From: Porticoccus sp.
GTDB taxonomy: Bacteria; Pseudomonadota; Gammaproteobacteria; Pseudomonadales; Porticoccaceae
Direction: 5' to 3'
Length of the DNA: 42,132 bases
Assembly: GCA_021773405.1 (NCBI GenBank)
Contig: JAJFKD010000052.1
Span: 1-42,132 of the forward strand
Below are positions 24,072-31,903 of this stretch, piece after piece; positions within the stretch are counted from its first letter, which is position 1; each line of letters opens with the position of its first letter. The notes beneath the pieces are model-generated. The model was not told the DNA's origin and ran no database searches. It was given only the letters and a program-made list of their open reading frames with translations. A program made the position numbers and the translations under genes.

Positions 24072-24801
24072 ATCCCTCCTTGGTGGATGGGGTTGTTCCC
24101 GTTCGCCTGGCGGTCCGCACGAAAGCGACCACTCGTACAACGATCACGAAAAGCACAAGACCCACGAACGACGACCTGAGCGGGTTTGGCTCTGGGATCG
24201 CGCGTTGGAAGCTCAGGAAATGCATGAAGAGAAAGTAGGCGACATGTGCAACCGTCAGCCACCAAAGCGGAAGGACGCCCATTTGAAGGAATTTCCAGGC
24301 CGATACGCCAAGTCGACGCATTGCGTGGTCGCTTGACGTTGCTGCGAGCAGGATCGCAAGGGCGAAGGCGGCAAGCCCAACGGCGTTACCAAGCCCGAAC
24401 CCGTGCTGGAACATCACATAGATCAGAAGGTCGGGATGCCATTCAAATCCGAAGAGCCGCATGAGGTCCAATTCGACCCAGACCACCAGAATGATAGCGG
24501 CATGGACGATGACCAACAAGCAGGCCTGGATGCCAAGCTCACGGCGGAACGGGAGCAGCCGGGTGACCGACCGCAGGAACCGGGTCAGCGGCCCCAGGCT
24601 TATGGCCAGAGCGATGAGGATAAGTGAGGCATCCCCGAAAGCCCGATTCCAGCGGTGCATCGGGCTCCATTCCGCGTGAACGGCAGCGAAGCCAAACACC
24701 AGCCCGGCAACCAGAATCGCCACGATCACGTGACGAGCCAACGCCCGCTTGGCCGTGAAACCGATAGCCGTCCAAAGGTCCTGAAGAACGGCCACACTCA
24801 T
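24052..24801 (-). CDS. Ferric-reductase-like transmembrane protein
   Basis: A 249-residue protein with about six hydrophobic segments, of the ferric-reductase-like transmembrane domain family (related to MsrQ and YedZ). HRWNRAFGDASLILIALAISLGPLTRFL near 50-76 and ELGIQACLLVIVHAAIILVVW near 87-107 are typical, and the later His residues (MQVG-like region WKFLQMGVLPLWWLTVAHVAYFLFMHFL) could bind haem b. Such proteins carry electrons across the inner membrane. The C-terminal tail is basic and cytoplasmic. It overlaps mrdA at its 3' end and the CPIC gene at its 5' end (4 bp), so it belongs to this operon. No flavin/NADPH domain is attached; the partner is unknown. Confidence 0.82.
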   Translation of the reverse strand: MSVAVLQDLWTAIGFTAKRALARHVIVAILVAGLVFGFAAVHAEWSPMHRWNRAFGDASLILIALAISLGPLTRFLRSVTRLLPFRRELGIQACLLVIVHAAIILVVWVELDLMRLFGFEWHPDLLIYVMFQHGFGLGNAVGLAAFALAILLAATSSDHAMRRLGVSAWKFLQMGVLPLWWLTVAHVAYFLFMHFLSFQRAIPEPNPLRSSFVGLVLFVIVVRVVAFVRTARRTGTTPSTKEGYVRAPS

Positions 24802-25289
24802 TCACGCGCCTCCTGCTCCATGCTTCGCGAGTTTAGAGGGAGACCTTTCGCGACACCAGTAAGTCGATACGCACGCAAGGCACTGATGGCGGCAAATGCC
24901 ATGATGACCACGCCTGCTGTCGCAAGATATGGCCGAAGCGGATCGAACCAGGCGAGCAGGGCAGGGCCGCCGAAAGCCAGCATCAGAACCTTGTTGCAGA
25001 TCGGGCAGGCAATCCCGAGAAAGCTCGCCATCCCTCCGGTCCCCGATGTGCGCAGACGGCATTGTGGGACCCAGAGCGCGGCTGTCACACCTGCGAGCAA
25101 CGCCGTCAGAACAGTCGCCCCGAACTCCCAGGGTCCGATTGGTATCATCCGGACGAAAAGGGGGTTTGCCCACACTGCTGTGACAGTGCCAAGACTGATA
25201 AACATCAACAGTCCGACAGCTAAGCCACGAAAGACTCTGCGCAAATCCTCTGCTTGCTTCGCACGTGTTGAAGTGGTCTCATAGTGCAT
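24798..25289 (-). CDS. Membrane protein with CPIC motif, unknown function
   Basis: A 163-residue protein with about four hydrophobic segments (approximately 27-46, 52-72, 88-112, 122-142). The most notable element is GIACPICNKVLMLAFGGPALLAWF near the middle, with a CPxC pair in a membrane segment. This could bind Cu(I) or act in thiol redox. A Cys at 79 (PQCR) lies just before. I do not recognise a named family with certainty. The start at 25289 overlaps the FixH-like stop; the longer frame to 25547 only shadows that gene. Its operon mates are a YtkA/FixH-like protein and cytochromes, so a role in copper delivery or membrane redox is plausible but unproven. Confidence 0.65.
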   Translation of the reverse strand: MHYETTSTRAKQAEDLRRVFRGLAVGLLMFISLGTVTAVWANPLFVRMIPIGPWEFGATVLTALLAGVTAALWVPQCRLRTSGTGGMASFLGIACPICNKVLMLAFGGPALLAWFDPLRPYLATAGVVIMAFAAISALRAYRLTGVAKGLPLNSRSMEQEARE

Positions 25290-25707
25290 CGAATTCGACC
25301 TCCGCAAATTCCTCGCCGAAACCGACGCTAACCACCCAGCGTCCGGCCATTGGTAATTTGACTTTCGCCCGCCATCTGCCGGCTTCGACCGTTTCCAGAG
25401 GTGAATCGAAACCGTCCCTATGCAGGTAGACCATCGCAAAGTTGACTTCTGGACGCATGCCGGCCAACTCAAGCGCGTTAGCGTCAGGCAAGAACGTGAT
25501 CTCCAGACGGACGTCACGGTTGCCTGTCGCATAGACTTGGACATCAAGGCGGCCGTCCGAGAGGGTTTCCGAGATCGCCGCAGTTGGCATTTCCAGGTTG
25601 CCGGATGACGCCACCGGCGTCGGTGTCCTCAGTGCTCCCCAGACGAATAGTCCAGTTATCGCAATGACGCCAAAGGCGATAAGGATCGTGACTAGTTTAG
25701 TTTTCAT
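25279..25707 (-). CDS. FixH/YtkA-like membrane-anchored protein
   Basis: A 142-residue protein with one N-terminal anchor (about 5-26, VTILIAFGVIAITGLFVWGAL). A periplasmic beta-rich domain of YtkA/FixH type follows, ending AGRWRAKVKLPMAGRWVVSVGFGEEFAEVEFDAL. FixH and YtkA proteins are thought to assist assembly of copper-containing oxidases or copper supply. The assignment rests on the domain pattern (LEITFLPDANALELAGMRPEV and the closing beta-strands), not on conserved catalytic residues. It overlaps the cytochrome stop by 11 bp and the downstream CPIC gene by 11 bp. Confidence 0.65.
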   Translation of the reverse strand: MKTKLVTILIAFGVIAITGLFVWGALRTPTPVASSGNLEMPTAAISETLSDGRLDVQVYATGNRDVRLEITFLPDANALELAGMRPEVNFAMVYLHRDGFDSPLETVEAGRWRAKVKLPMAGRWVVSVGFGEEFAEVEFDAL

Positions 25708-26683
25708 TGGACATTTCCATCTGTGAATGATCCATGCCCGCGGCCATGGGGGTTCCGTCTGTCAGCGGCGCAGGTGCTGGCACAGTGCCATTGCCCTCCG
25801 GATCGAGCAGGTAAGTGGCGATGGCCTCGCGGTCGGCATCGGTAAAGTAGGAAGTCCCTTCGGCGACCACCTCGGCCATGCTGCCGCCAAAGGCATCTCC
25901 ATTCGGAAGCAGCCCGGATTCGAGCGCATAGGCCAGATTGGGGACCGTCCAGCTCCTTGCCAGCAGATCGTTGACCAGGATGGATGGGGCCTTGCTGCCA
26001 CCAGGCAAGCTGGCGTTTCCGGCAAAGCGTTCGCTGTCTTTCAATCCCCCCGCCAGATTCCGTCCGGTATGGCAGGCCGCGCAATGGGCCGCGCCTTCCA
26101 CCAGCATGCGGCCGCGATTCCAGGGAGAAGATGTGCCCATGAGCGCATCGGTTTCCGGGGCCTCAAAGTATGCGGCCCGCCACAGCTTCAGGCCCGAGCT
26201 GAAGCTGAAGGGAAAACGCATATCATGGGGCGCTGCCGCTTCGGCGACCGGCGGAACGGAACGGAACGCCTCCCACAGGTCGGCGATTTCCTGATCGTTG
26301 AATCCGGCATAGAACGAGTATGTGAACACCGGATAGTAGGGATCACCTTCCGGGGAGACACCTTGGCGGATGGCTTTCGCAAAGTCCTGAATTGTCCAAT
26401 GCCCGATCCCTCCGTCTGGATGCGGTGTGATGTTGGGGGGAACGAAGGTGCCGAAAGGCGTGTTAAGCGGCGCGCCCCCGGCCAGGGCCTGTCCCTCGGC
26501 GGCAGTATTGGTGTGGCAAGATACGCAACCACTCGCGCGGGCGAGGTAGGCTCCGCGCGCGGCATCGCCCGTCGGAAATGCGGCGGGTTCCGCATTGCCT
26601 ATAGGCCATAGCGAAAGCGCCCCTGCCCCAAGGCTTGCGGACAGGGCGGGGAAGACCAGGCTAAGCCGGATCAGACCGCGCAT
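25697..26683 (-). CDS. Dihaem c-type cytochrome
   Basis: A 328-residue exported cytochrome with two CxxCH haem sites: Cys53, Cys56, His57 (GCVSCHTN) and Cys201, Cys204, His205 (HCAACHTG). Axial Met candidates lie in the later segments of each domain. The N-terminal leader reaches about Ala23. The domain pattern (GGAPLNTPFGTFVPPNITPHPDGGIG) is that of the dihaem cytochrome subunits of membrane dehydrogenases such as alcohol or gluconate dehydrogenases. A Met/His tail (GMDHSQMEMSNEN) at the C-terminus could bind copper. It overlaps the FixH-like gene by 11 bp. No dehydrogenase is adjacent, so its electron donor is not shown. Confidence 0.88.
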   Translation of the reverse strand: MRGLIRLSLVFPALSASLGAGALSLWPIGNAEPAAFPTGDAARGAYLARASGCVSCHTNTAAEGQALAGGAPLNTPFGTFVPPNITPHPDGGIGHWTIQDFAKAIRQGVSPEGDPYYPVFTYSFYAGFNDQEIADLWEAFRSVPPVAEAAAPHDMRFPFSFSSGLKLWRAAYFEAPETDALMGTSSPWNRGRMLVEGAAHCAACHTGRNLAGGLKDSERFAGNASLPGGSKAPSILVNDLLARSWTVPNLAYALESGLLPNGDAFGGSMAEVVAEGTSYFTDADREAIATYLLDPEGNGTVPAPAPLTDGTPMAAGMDHSQMEMSNEN

Positions 26684-26685
26684 CG

Positions 26686-27318
26686 TCAGCTCCGGCCCGC
26701 ACGAAATTGCGCATGACAGGATGAGCAGGTGCCGCTGATCCGATTGAAGAGGTCGTCCGCCGCAAGCGTTGTGAGGTCGAGGGCGGGTTCAGTGGGGTCG
26801 GCAACAGCACGGGATGCCGCGATCTCCCTCGGTTTCTCTGCAAATCCCATCAATTCGGCGATTGTGAACACCTTTTCCGCTGGTGGCGCAGGTTGCGCCG
26901 CCATTGCGGAGTAGTCCATTGCGGCCATGTTCTCCGCAGGTTGTAGGCCGTTCGATGCAGCCGCTGACAACGCGTCGGCATAGATTTCAAGGTCTTTGGC
27001 CAGAGATGCGAAATCCTGCCAACTTTCCCAAATCTCCGACCTGGCGTAGGTAACACCTTCAAGGCTGTCCTCCGGGAACAACGATAACATCTTGTCGCCC
27101 GCGTGGCTGGAGATTATGCGCGCGCCTTCCGAGACTGTGAAGGCGTCGTACGGCACAGTCCCTTGCATCATCGGGGCGAGTTCCGCGACGATGTCGCGTA
27201 TCGCTGTCATCCCGTTCATGCGGTCCAGGACGACCCCGGTCGCACCCGTGTGCGCCATTGCCGACGCCGCCATTGCAGAAGCGGTAACCGTAATTGTGAC
27301 TGTTGCTCGAATTGCCAT
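26686..27318 (-). CDS. Cytochrome c'-like protein
   Basis: A 210-residue exported protein with a single haem site near its C-terminus, Cys198, Cys201 and His202 (TCSSCHAQFRAG), the position typical of cytochrome c' (four-helix bundle, CxxCH then Phe/Arg). An N-terminal leader to about Ala22 is present. The helix-rich body (VVLDRMNGMTAIRDIV, KMLSLFPEDSLEG, EIWESWQDFASLAKDLEIYADAL) fits. Such proteins bind NO or act in electron transfer or detoxification. It precedes the dihaem cytochrome by 2 bp, so they are coexpressed. The N-terminal part is longer than in simple cytochrome c' proteins. Confidence 0.83.
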   Translation of the reverse strand: MAIRATVTITVTASAMAASAMAHTGATGVVLDRMNGMTAIRDIVAELAPMMQGTVPYDAFTVSEGARIISSHAGDKMLSLFPEDSLEGVTYARSEIWESWQDFASLAKDLEIYADALSAAASNGLQPAENMAAMDYSAMAAQPAPPAEKVFTIAELMGFAEKPREIAASRAVADPTEPALDLTTLAADDLFNRISGTCSSCHAQFRAGRS

Positions 27319-27451
27319 TTTGTTGCCTGCCTATTGTTTTTGTATTGTGCCCAACGCCCCAAACGACTCTGAAGGCCGATTGAGGGCTGCTCACCTGCTC
27401 GGAACGCACATCAGGGAAAGCTGAAACGACGCACAGGCATGGCCAGTAAGG

Positions 27452-27469
27452 CAATGCTTGGCAGCATTG
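27452..27469. terminator. Small hairpin between CHxxLxC gene and cytochrome c' gene
   Basis: CAATGCT-TGGC-AGCATTG forms a 7-bp stem with a 4-base loop, about 24 bp after the stop of the minus-strand gene at 27494. There is no clear U run. It may end or attenuate the leading transcript before the cytochrome genes; the rest of 27319-27493 shows nothing recognisable. Confidence 0.35.
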
Positions 27470-27493
27470 GGCGACGCCCCCCGGTCCGACAAT

Positions 27494-27862
27494 TCAGGTC
27501 AGGCGTCGGGGGGGCGGCAAATCGATGGGAGGGCCATCAAATCGTAGCTGAGAACGTGTAAGGTCTGGAACCTGGTAGAGCCCAAGCTCAGAGACGACAG
27601 GTGTCAGCGGACCCGACGGGATCACAAAGGCCGAGCAAATGAGGGCCGGATGACAGGATGGAACCGCGTCCGGAGCCTCAGTGGGGCTGATGATGGCGGT
27701 TTCAGAGTGGTGATCCGCGACCGATCCCACATCGGCGAACTGACCAGCAAGCAAGCCAAGAAGGAGAGCAAGTGTTAGCAACAGCGCAGACAGACACCGC
27801 TGCACCACACGCGGAGGTGTGGCGTCTTTTCGGAATGCGACGGTGCCAGTAGGCGCAATCAT
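27494..27862 (-). CDS. Small exported protein with CHxxLxC motif
   Basis: A 122-residue protein of unknown function: a hydrophobic helix (about 22-42), a His-containing linker (VADHHSE), a CHPALIC motif near 80, and a Pro-rich end IDLPPPRRLT. The protein at 32973-33338 has the same plan (one helix, His-rich linker, CHSGLDC, TPPPRPSAEA), so the two appear to be distant paralogues. The Cys/His cluster would suit metal binding in the periplasm or membrane edge. It resembles DUF2946-type proteins, which cluster with copper genes, but I am not certain of that family. The start overlaps the stop of the truncated L,D-transpeptidase frame (ATGA). Confidence 0.6.
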   Translation of the reverse strand: MIAPTGTVAFRKDATPPRVVQRCLSALLLTLALLLGLLAGQFADVGSVADHHSETAIISPTEAPDAVPSCHPALICSAFVIPSGPLTPVVSELGLYQVPDLTRSQLRFDGPPIDLPPPRRLT

Positions 27863-28122
27863 GTCAGATGGTCGATCCGTTTTTCATCGACTTCCATGTG
27901 GCCCATGCACACTGGCTCGTTCGTCAACGATACTGACGCCGGATCCGAAATGGTGGCCCCAGGACCGAGCGAGTCGAAGCGATCCCGCCAGTCGTAAACT
28001 CTGAAGGAGGAAATATTGTTGCGGATGAAGACGTTCTCGTCTTGCGAAGCAACGGCCGGCCGACCTATCTGGAAAAGCGCAGCCAGCGCACGGGCAACGA
28101 CTAACCCTCGACTGAATCGCAT
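27859..28122 (-). pseudogene. Truncated L,D-transpeptidase-like gene
   Basis: From the ATG at 28122 (GGAG six bases upstream) an 87-residue frame reads a leader (MRFSRGLVVARALAAL), then NNISSFRVYDWRDRFDSLGPGATISD. This matches the intact enzyme at 31904 (RNISSFRTHEWRDHFDNLGKGVIISD). After ISD the similarity jumps to SVSLTNE (intact: SVPLTDE), which implies an internal deletion. The frame then ends at HLT without the catalytic His and Cys region. It sits directly behind a perfect CueR-type operator, and its stop overlaps the next start (ATGA). It could persist as a short secreted protein, but as a transpeptidase it is dead. Confidence 0.7.
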
Positions 28123-28143
28123 GCTCTGCTCCATTTTTTCTAA

Positions 28144-28174
28144 CTGATGCATCCTTCCACCGCTGGAAGGTCAA
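28144..28174 (-). promoter_or_regulatory. CueR-type promoter before the truncated L,D-transpeptidase series
   Basis: On the minus strand TTGACC (plus 28169-28174) is followed by a 19-bp spacer and CATCAG (28144-28149). CCTTCCA-CCGC-TGGAAGG, as read on the plus strand at 28153-28170, is a perfect 7-4-7 dyad. It lies just after scsB and before the truncated gene, so it probably drives the series through mrdA. Confidence 0.7.
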
Positions 28175-28251
28175 GCCGCTGTGTTGGCTGATTTCTATTC
28201 GGCCATCCTCATCGAAAGTTCCTTCCTGGACCGGGCCAGAGGGTGGAGGAC

Positions 28252-30405
28252 CTATTCCAGGGAGCTCTGATCCAATACTATTTCGCGGTTATCCGGCCCC
28301 GATCCAGCCTCAGTCAATACCTCGAGCACAGCTGCCGTCGATAACAGTTCCGGCAAGACGACCCCATCCGGGGCTCCGGGACCATAAACTACGTTGAACG
28401 GGATCCCGTAGCGCCCGAAGCTCTCCAGATAGCGCGAGATGGTCTCGTCAGGACGCGTCCAATCCGCCTGCATGGCAACGATCCCGGGTTCACGCAATCG
28501 CGAAGCGACAGGCTCCCGGTCAAGAACCAGCGCCTTGTTTGCCTTGCAGGTCAGACACCAGTCAGCCGTCACGTCCACAAAGACGACCTGTCCGGTCGAG
28601 ACATGGCGGGCGATCTCGGACCGGTCGAATTTGGCCCAATCGGTTGCTGCCGTTGTCACCGACGTGCCTGTCTCCGGCAGATATCCGGCCAGGGCCAGCG
28701 CTACCACGGCCAAGACCGCAGCACCTGGAATTCTCGCGATGATCGGTATCCGGCGAAGCGACAGCAGCGCCACGGCACCGATGCTGGTCACTCCGACCCA
28801 GAGGGCGGCCTTTTGGCCTGCCACGCCGCTCAGAACCCAGAAGAGCCAAGCCGCTGTGGCCGCGAGCGCCAGTCCCAGGATGATCTTGATCACTATCATC
28901 CAGCGACCCGGCCTGGGCAGGCGCCGCACAAGTTGCGGAACCGCGGCGACGACGAGGTATGGAAGGGATAAGCCGACCCCCAGTGCAGTGAAGATCACCG
29001 CGATGTCGACGGCACGCCCGGCAAGCGCAAAGGCAATCGCCGTGCCGAGGAAGGGTGCCGAACATGGCGTGGCCAGAATGGCGGCGAAGGCGCCGGTCGC
29101 GAAGTCGCCGCCATAACCCGCACCCCCGCCTGCGCGCGAGAGACGGGTCTGCCATGAGGATGGCAGCGCGATCTCGAAAAGGCCAAAGAGGTTGGCCGAA
29201 AAGATAACGAGCACGACCAGCATCACCGCCAGGAAGACCGGGTTCTGGAACTGCATGCCCCATCCGACCGTCAGCCCGAAACCCCGCGCGGCAATCGTCG
29301 CACCGGCGAGAACCCACATGAATGCCAGGACGCCGAGGGCGGAGACCGCAAATCCGGTGCGGATGCGTGCCGGGGACAGGCCGCCGGACTTGACGGCGGA
29401 CGAAAGCTTGATGGACAGCACCGGCAACACACACGGCATCACGTTCAGGATCAGCCCACCGAGAAAGGCGAGGGCGGCGATCCACGCCAGTTCGCCCAGA
29501 CCTGGCACTACCGCGGCGATGCTGAAAGGCGGTGCGGGCGCATCCTCGGACAACACGGGGTTCAGCGTGGCCGCTCGGGTGCCATCGGTGACCGTTACCT
29601 GCAATTCGGGCGGGTCAGATGCAGCGGCCAGGATCGGCAGCCGCGCCCAGACCAACTGCCCCCCTTTCCCCAACCTAATGTCAGGCTTGCCGAACGCGGT
29701 CCCTTCGCCCAGTTCGGGGAAGACATCGGGAGCTTCGAATGGCTCATCGCTTCTTGCGGTCAGGGTCAGGACCGTCTCTTCGTCATCCAGATGGGCGGAG
29801 GTGATCCTGATTCCGCTTTCCGTGCCATCATCTGGTACGCGCGCAGAATAGGCCGAAATCAGCCCTGCCGCCTCGTTGTCGATCCCGCTGGCCCTCGGCA
29901 GGTCCAGCGAGAGATTGAACTCTTGCGGAACGCAAACCGTCGAGCAGGTCAGCAGGCTCACGCGCGCGCGCAGCGCGACGGGCATACCGGGGTCCGAAAG
30001 CACAATCCGGATCGGAAAGACGACCTCGTCATGATAGCCGAAATTCTCGATCCCGAAGGCAGTGAACCGCTCGGGTGCCGGCCAAAGAAACTCGGCCTCC
30101 TCGATGTTCTTGGAACCCGCCCAGACGATCGACGGTGGCAGACCGACCTCACCCGGCGAGCGCCAGTAGGTCTTCCAACCCTCGCCGAGTTGCAGATGGA
30201 GACCAGCTGAGATCGACGTCGCGTCCGGATTGATACCGTTTTCCGCTATGATCAGGCGGGCATCGACCGCAGGATTCCTGAAACTCTCCGATCCGGCAGC
30301 CACGACTGACGTTGCGGCAACGAGACTTGCGAGGATTGCAGAAACCAGGTAGATGAAAACCCAGTCAAGATGGACCAAAATCCTTTCTCTCAAATCTGCT
30401 GACAT
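28252..30405 (-). CDS. scsB: ScsB/DsbD-family thiol:disulfide interchange protein
   Basis: A 717-residue protein of the ScsB type (suppressor of copper sensitivity), which passes electrons from cytoplasmic thioredoxin across the inner membrane to periplasmic thiol proteins. Order: leader/anchor (about 12-37), periplasmic domain with LLTCSTVCVPQEFNL near 155-168, eight-helix DsbD core with LGGLILNVMPCVLPVLSIK and AILATPCSAPFLGTA (one Cys each, as in DsbD). A C-terminal thioredoxin-like domain follows with DWCLTCKANK (Cys617, Cys620). Length fits ScsB. It overlaps the ScsC-like gene by 16 bp. C-terminal fragments of related genes are at 21997-22085 and 41267-41389. Copper tolerance through reduced ScsC-like partners is the known role of this family. 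Confidence 0.93.
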   Translation of the reverse strand: MSADLRERILVHLDWVFIYLVSAILASLVAATSVVAAGSESFRNPAVDARLIIAENGINPDATSISAGLHLQLGEGWKTYWRSPGEVGLPPSIVWAGSKNIEEAEFLWPAPERFTAFGIENFGYHDEVVFPIRIVLSDPGMPVALRARVSLLTCSTVCVPQEFNLSLDLPRASGIDNEAAGLISAYSARVPDDGTESGIRITSAHLDDEETVLTLTARSDEPFEAPDVFPELGEGTAFGKPDIRLGKGGQLVWARLPILAAASDPPELQVTVTDGTRAATLNPVLSEDAPAPPFSIAAVVPGLGELAWIAALAFLGGLILNVMPCVLPVLSIKLSSAVKSGGLSPARIRTGFAVSALGVLAFMWVLAGATIAARGFGLTVGWGMQFQNPVFLAVMLVVLVIFSANLFGLFEIALPSSWQTRLSRAGGGAGYGGDFATGAFAAILATPCSAPFLGTAIAFALAGRAVDIAVIFTALGVGLSLPYLVVAAVPQLVRRLPRPGRWMIVIKIILGLALAATAAWLFWVLSGVAGQKAALWVGVTSIGAVALLSLRRIPIIARIPGAAVLAVVALALAGYLPETGTSVTTAATDWAKFDRSEIARHVSTGQVVFVDVTADWCLTCKANKALVLDREPVASRLREPGIVAMQADWTRPDETISRYLESFGRYGIPFNVVYGPGAPDGVVLPELLSTAAVLEVLTEAGSGPDNREIVLDQSSLE

Positions 30406-31160
30406 ACCGATACCCAGCCTTCCTCTCGTTCCCTCGCGACCACGTCCTGGATCGTTCGCTCGCTGATTTCTCCTTGGATCACGGTCCGACCGATCACCAT
30501 CGCCGGCGTGCCGATGAACGTAAAGATACGCGCAACTGCCGCGCTGTTCTCCAATTCGAGAAGAATACGTTCACCGTTCATGTCGGCAGTCAATTGTGAA
30601 TGATCGATGCCAATATCATCCGCGAGTGCCTGGAGGTATTCGGGTGTCGCCTGAAATGGCGATTTCATAAGACGTTCGTGGAAAGCGGGATACGACCCCT
30701 GGTTTCTTGCCGCCAGAGCTGCCTTCGCGGCAAGTGTCGACGTCTCTCCCAATAGCGGCAACTCGTGCCAGGCAACGCGGATCCCGCTGGCCGAACGCGC
30801 TTCCATGTCGGCGAGCCGCTTGGTCTGCACCCGGCAATACAGGCAATAAGAGTCTGAAAAGGACGCTACCGGGACGTCTTCCCCAGCACCGAGTGCATCG
30901 CCGTACAGGGTGGCGCAGATGTTACTCCTCACCCTGCTCTCGGCTTCCGCGTGATTATTTCCTGTTGGATCCTCCAAGCCGAAGAATGGATCAAAACCTG
31001 CCGAGCTTTTTCCGGCTGCCAGCCGACGGAACCCAACCGGATCGTCAATCTCTTCGAAGTCGAGATCTTCGCGCCCTAAACCGGGAACAATTCGAAAGCC
31101 AGCATACAAAATGGCCAGCCCGGAAACGACCAGAAATGTCCTTCGTCTCTGAGATGTCAT
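30390..31160 (-). CDS. DsbA/ScsC-like thioredoxin-fold protein with CLYC site
   Basis: A 256-residue exported protein: N-terminal anchor or leader (about 8-20), then a DsbA-like fold with the active site FSDSYCLYCRVQTKRL. Cys106 and Cys109 form CLYC, where DsbA proteins usually have CPHC or CPYC. ALAARNQGSYPAFHERLM and FIGTPAMVIGRTVIQGEI, with a cis-Pro loop (GTPAM), are regular for the family. It precedes scsB with a 16-bp overlap, so it is the likely redox partner of ScsB (a ScsC analogue), and it would protect or shuffle disulfides in the periplasm under copper stress. The Leu in place of Pro may alter the redox potential. Confidence 0.85.
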   Translation of the reverse strand: MTSQRRRTFLVVSGLAILYAGFRIVPGLGREDLDFEEIDDPVGFRRLAAGKSSAGFDPFFGLEDPTGNNHAEAESRVRSNICATLYGDALGAGEDVPVASFSDSYCLYCRVQTKRLADMEARSASGIRVAWHELPLLGETSTLAAKAALAARNQGSYPAFHERLMKSPFQATPEYLQALADDIGIDHSQLTADMNGERILLELENSAAVARIFTFIGTPAMVIGRTVIQGEISERTIQDVVAREREEGWVSVCQQI

Positions 31161-31198
31161 TTCTTTGGGTCAGCCTTCATTCCATATTGCATCATTTT

Positions 31199-31492
31199 CT
31201 AGTCTGGCTTTGCACGAACCATGAAGCCGACGCGGCCGCCTCCACAGTCGAGAACCACCAGTCCGTTCGCTCTGGTTTCGGTTACCACACAACCCTGCGG
31301 GATCAGCGCTTCGCTTCCACTGGTTGATAGGCGTGTCGTGTCATTCGCGAAGCACTCCTTCGGTGTCGTAGAACAACCGCCCAGCACAGCAAGGAGAAGG
31401 ACGGGAGCGCCTCGGAACAGCAATGCGCGGCGTCTATTCGGCCGCAATTCTTGTGCCCGCTCGGTTTTCGGGCGCCTCGTGCTTGTTGTCAT
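31199..31492 (-). CDS. Small lipoprotein
   Basis: A 97-residue lipoprotein candidate: a basic start (MTTSTRRPKTERAQELRPNRRRALLF), hydrophobic stretch, then lipobox LAVLGGC with Cys40, and a short Cys-containing mature part (KECFAND, PQGCVVTE, VLDCGGGRVGFM). Processing would need Lgt, a copy of which is in this window. No named family. I choose the ATG at 31492; a start at 31510 is also possible. The gene overlaps the 3' end of the DUF2933 gene by 59 bp in another frame, and lies 38 bp upstream of the ScsC-like gene, so it is in the same transcript. Confidence 0.65.
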   Translation of the reverse strand: MTTSTRRPKTERAQELRPNRRRALLFRGAPVLLLAVLGGCSTTPKECFANDTTRLSTSGSEALIPQGCVVTETRANGLVVLDCGGGRVGFMVRAKPD

Positions 31493-31721
31493 CAACACGC
31501 GACTTTCCATGACAGGATTTTCCCATGTAGCGATGCATGACCAAATGGACCCCGACACAGAGGAGGAGCGGCGCGAATGTGATGAGGCTGCTGGACACGC
31601 CGGAAACCCGCCCCGCCGCGAGAAAGGCAATGATCGGCAGGACCATTACCGCGCAGCAGGCCCACATCCCGTATTTCATAAGCTTTTCCGATCCCGGTTG
31701 GGCAGCCTTCTTGTCTTCCAT
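31434..31721 (-). CDS. DUF2933-like small membrane protein
   Basis: A 95-residue protein with two hydrophobic segments (about 16-36 and 44-62), ending ITFAPLLLCVGVHLVMHRYMGKSC, which matches the DUF2933 pattern (PxLLLLxCPxxHLxMHxxxG). His and Met in that segment and a Cys/His end (KSCHGK) could bind copper. DUF2933 genes often accompany copper-resistance genes; no function is proven. The start at 31721 (MEDKK) has GCGGAG upstream and fits a transcript from the CueR-type promoter at 31759-31789. The longer frame to 31814 would run through that promoter. First gene of the minus-strand Scs unit. Confidence 0.75.
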   Translation of the reverse strand: MEDKKAAQPGSEKLMKYGMWACCAVMVLPIIAFLAAGRVSGVSSSLITFAPLLLCVGVHLVMHRYMGKSCHGKSRVDDNKHEAPENRAGTRIAAE

Positions 31722-31758
31722 GATATCTCCGCTCGCTTCTCTGGTAATATGTATGGCG

Positions 31759-31789
31759 TGGCTACCGGCTTCCAGCACGGGAAGGTCAA
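31759..31789 (-). promoter_or_regulatory. CueR-type promoter before DUF2933-Scs unit
   Basis: On the minus strand TTGACC (plus 31784-31789), a 19-bp spacer beginning TTCCCGTGCTGGAAG, and TAGCCA (31759-31764). The dyad has arms CCTTCC and GGAAGC. It forms a back-to-back pair with the plus-strand site at 31837-31867. Confidence 0.65.
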
Positions 31790-31836
31790 CATTACAAACC
31801 GATACAAAAATCACCGTTATGTCAGAGAGAACCTGC

Positions 31837-31867
31837 TTGACCCTCCAGCGCTGGAAGGTGGTCTACG
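31837..31867 (+). promoter_or_regulatory. CueR-type promoter before L,D-transpeptidase-MCO operon
   Basis: TTGACC at 31837-31842, a 19-bp spacer, TCTACG at 31862-31867. The core TCCAGCGCTGGA (31845-31856 approximately) is a perfect 12-bp palindrome, flanked by CC and AGG. The intact L,D-transpeptidase begins 37 bp beyond the -10. Confidence 0.7.
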
Positions 31868-31903
31868 CTCGTCAACAGGCAAGAAACTAGGAGCACTCAG
31901 GCA

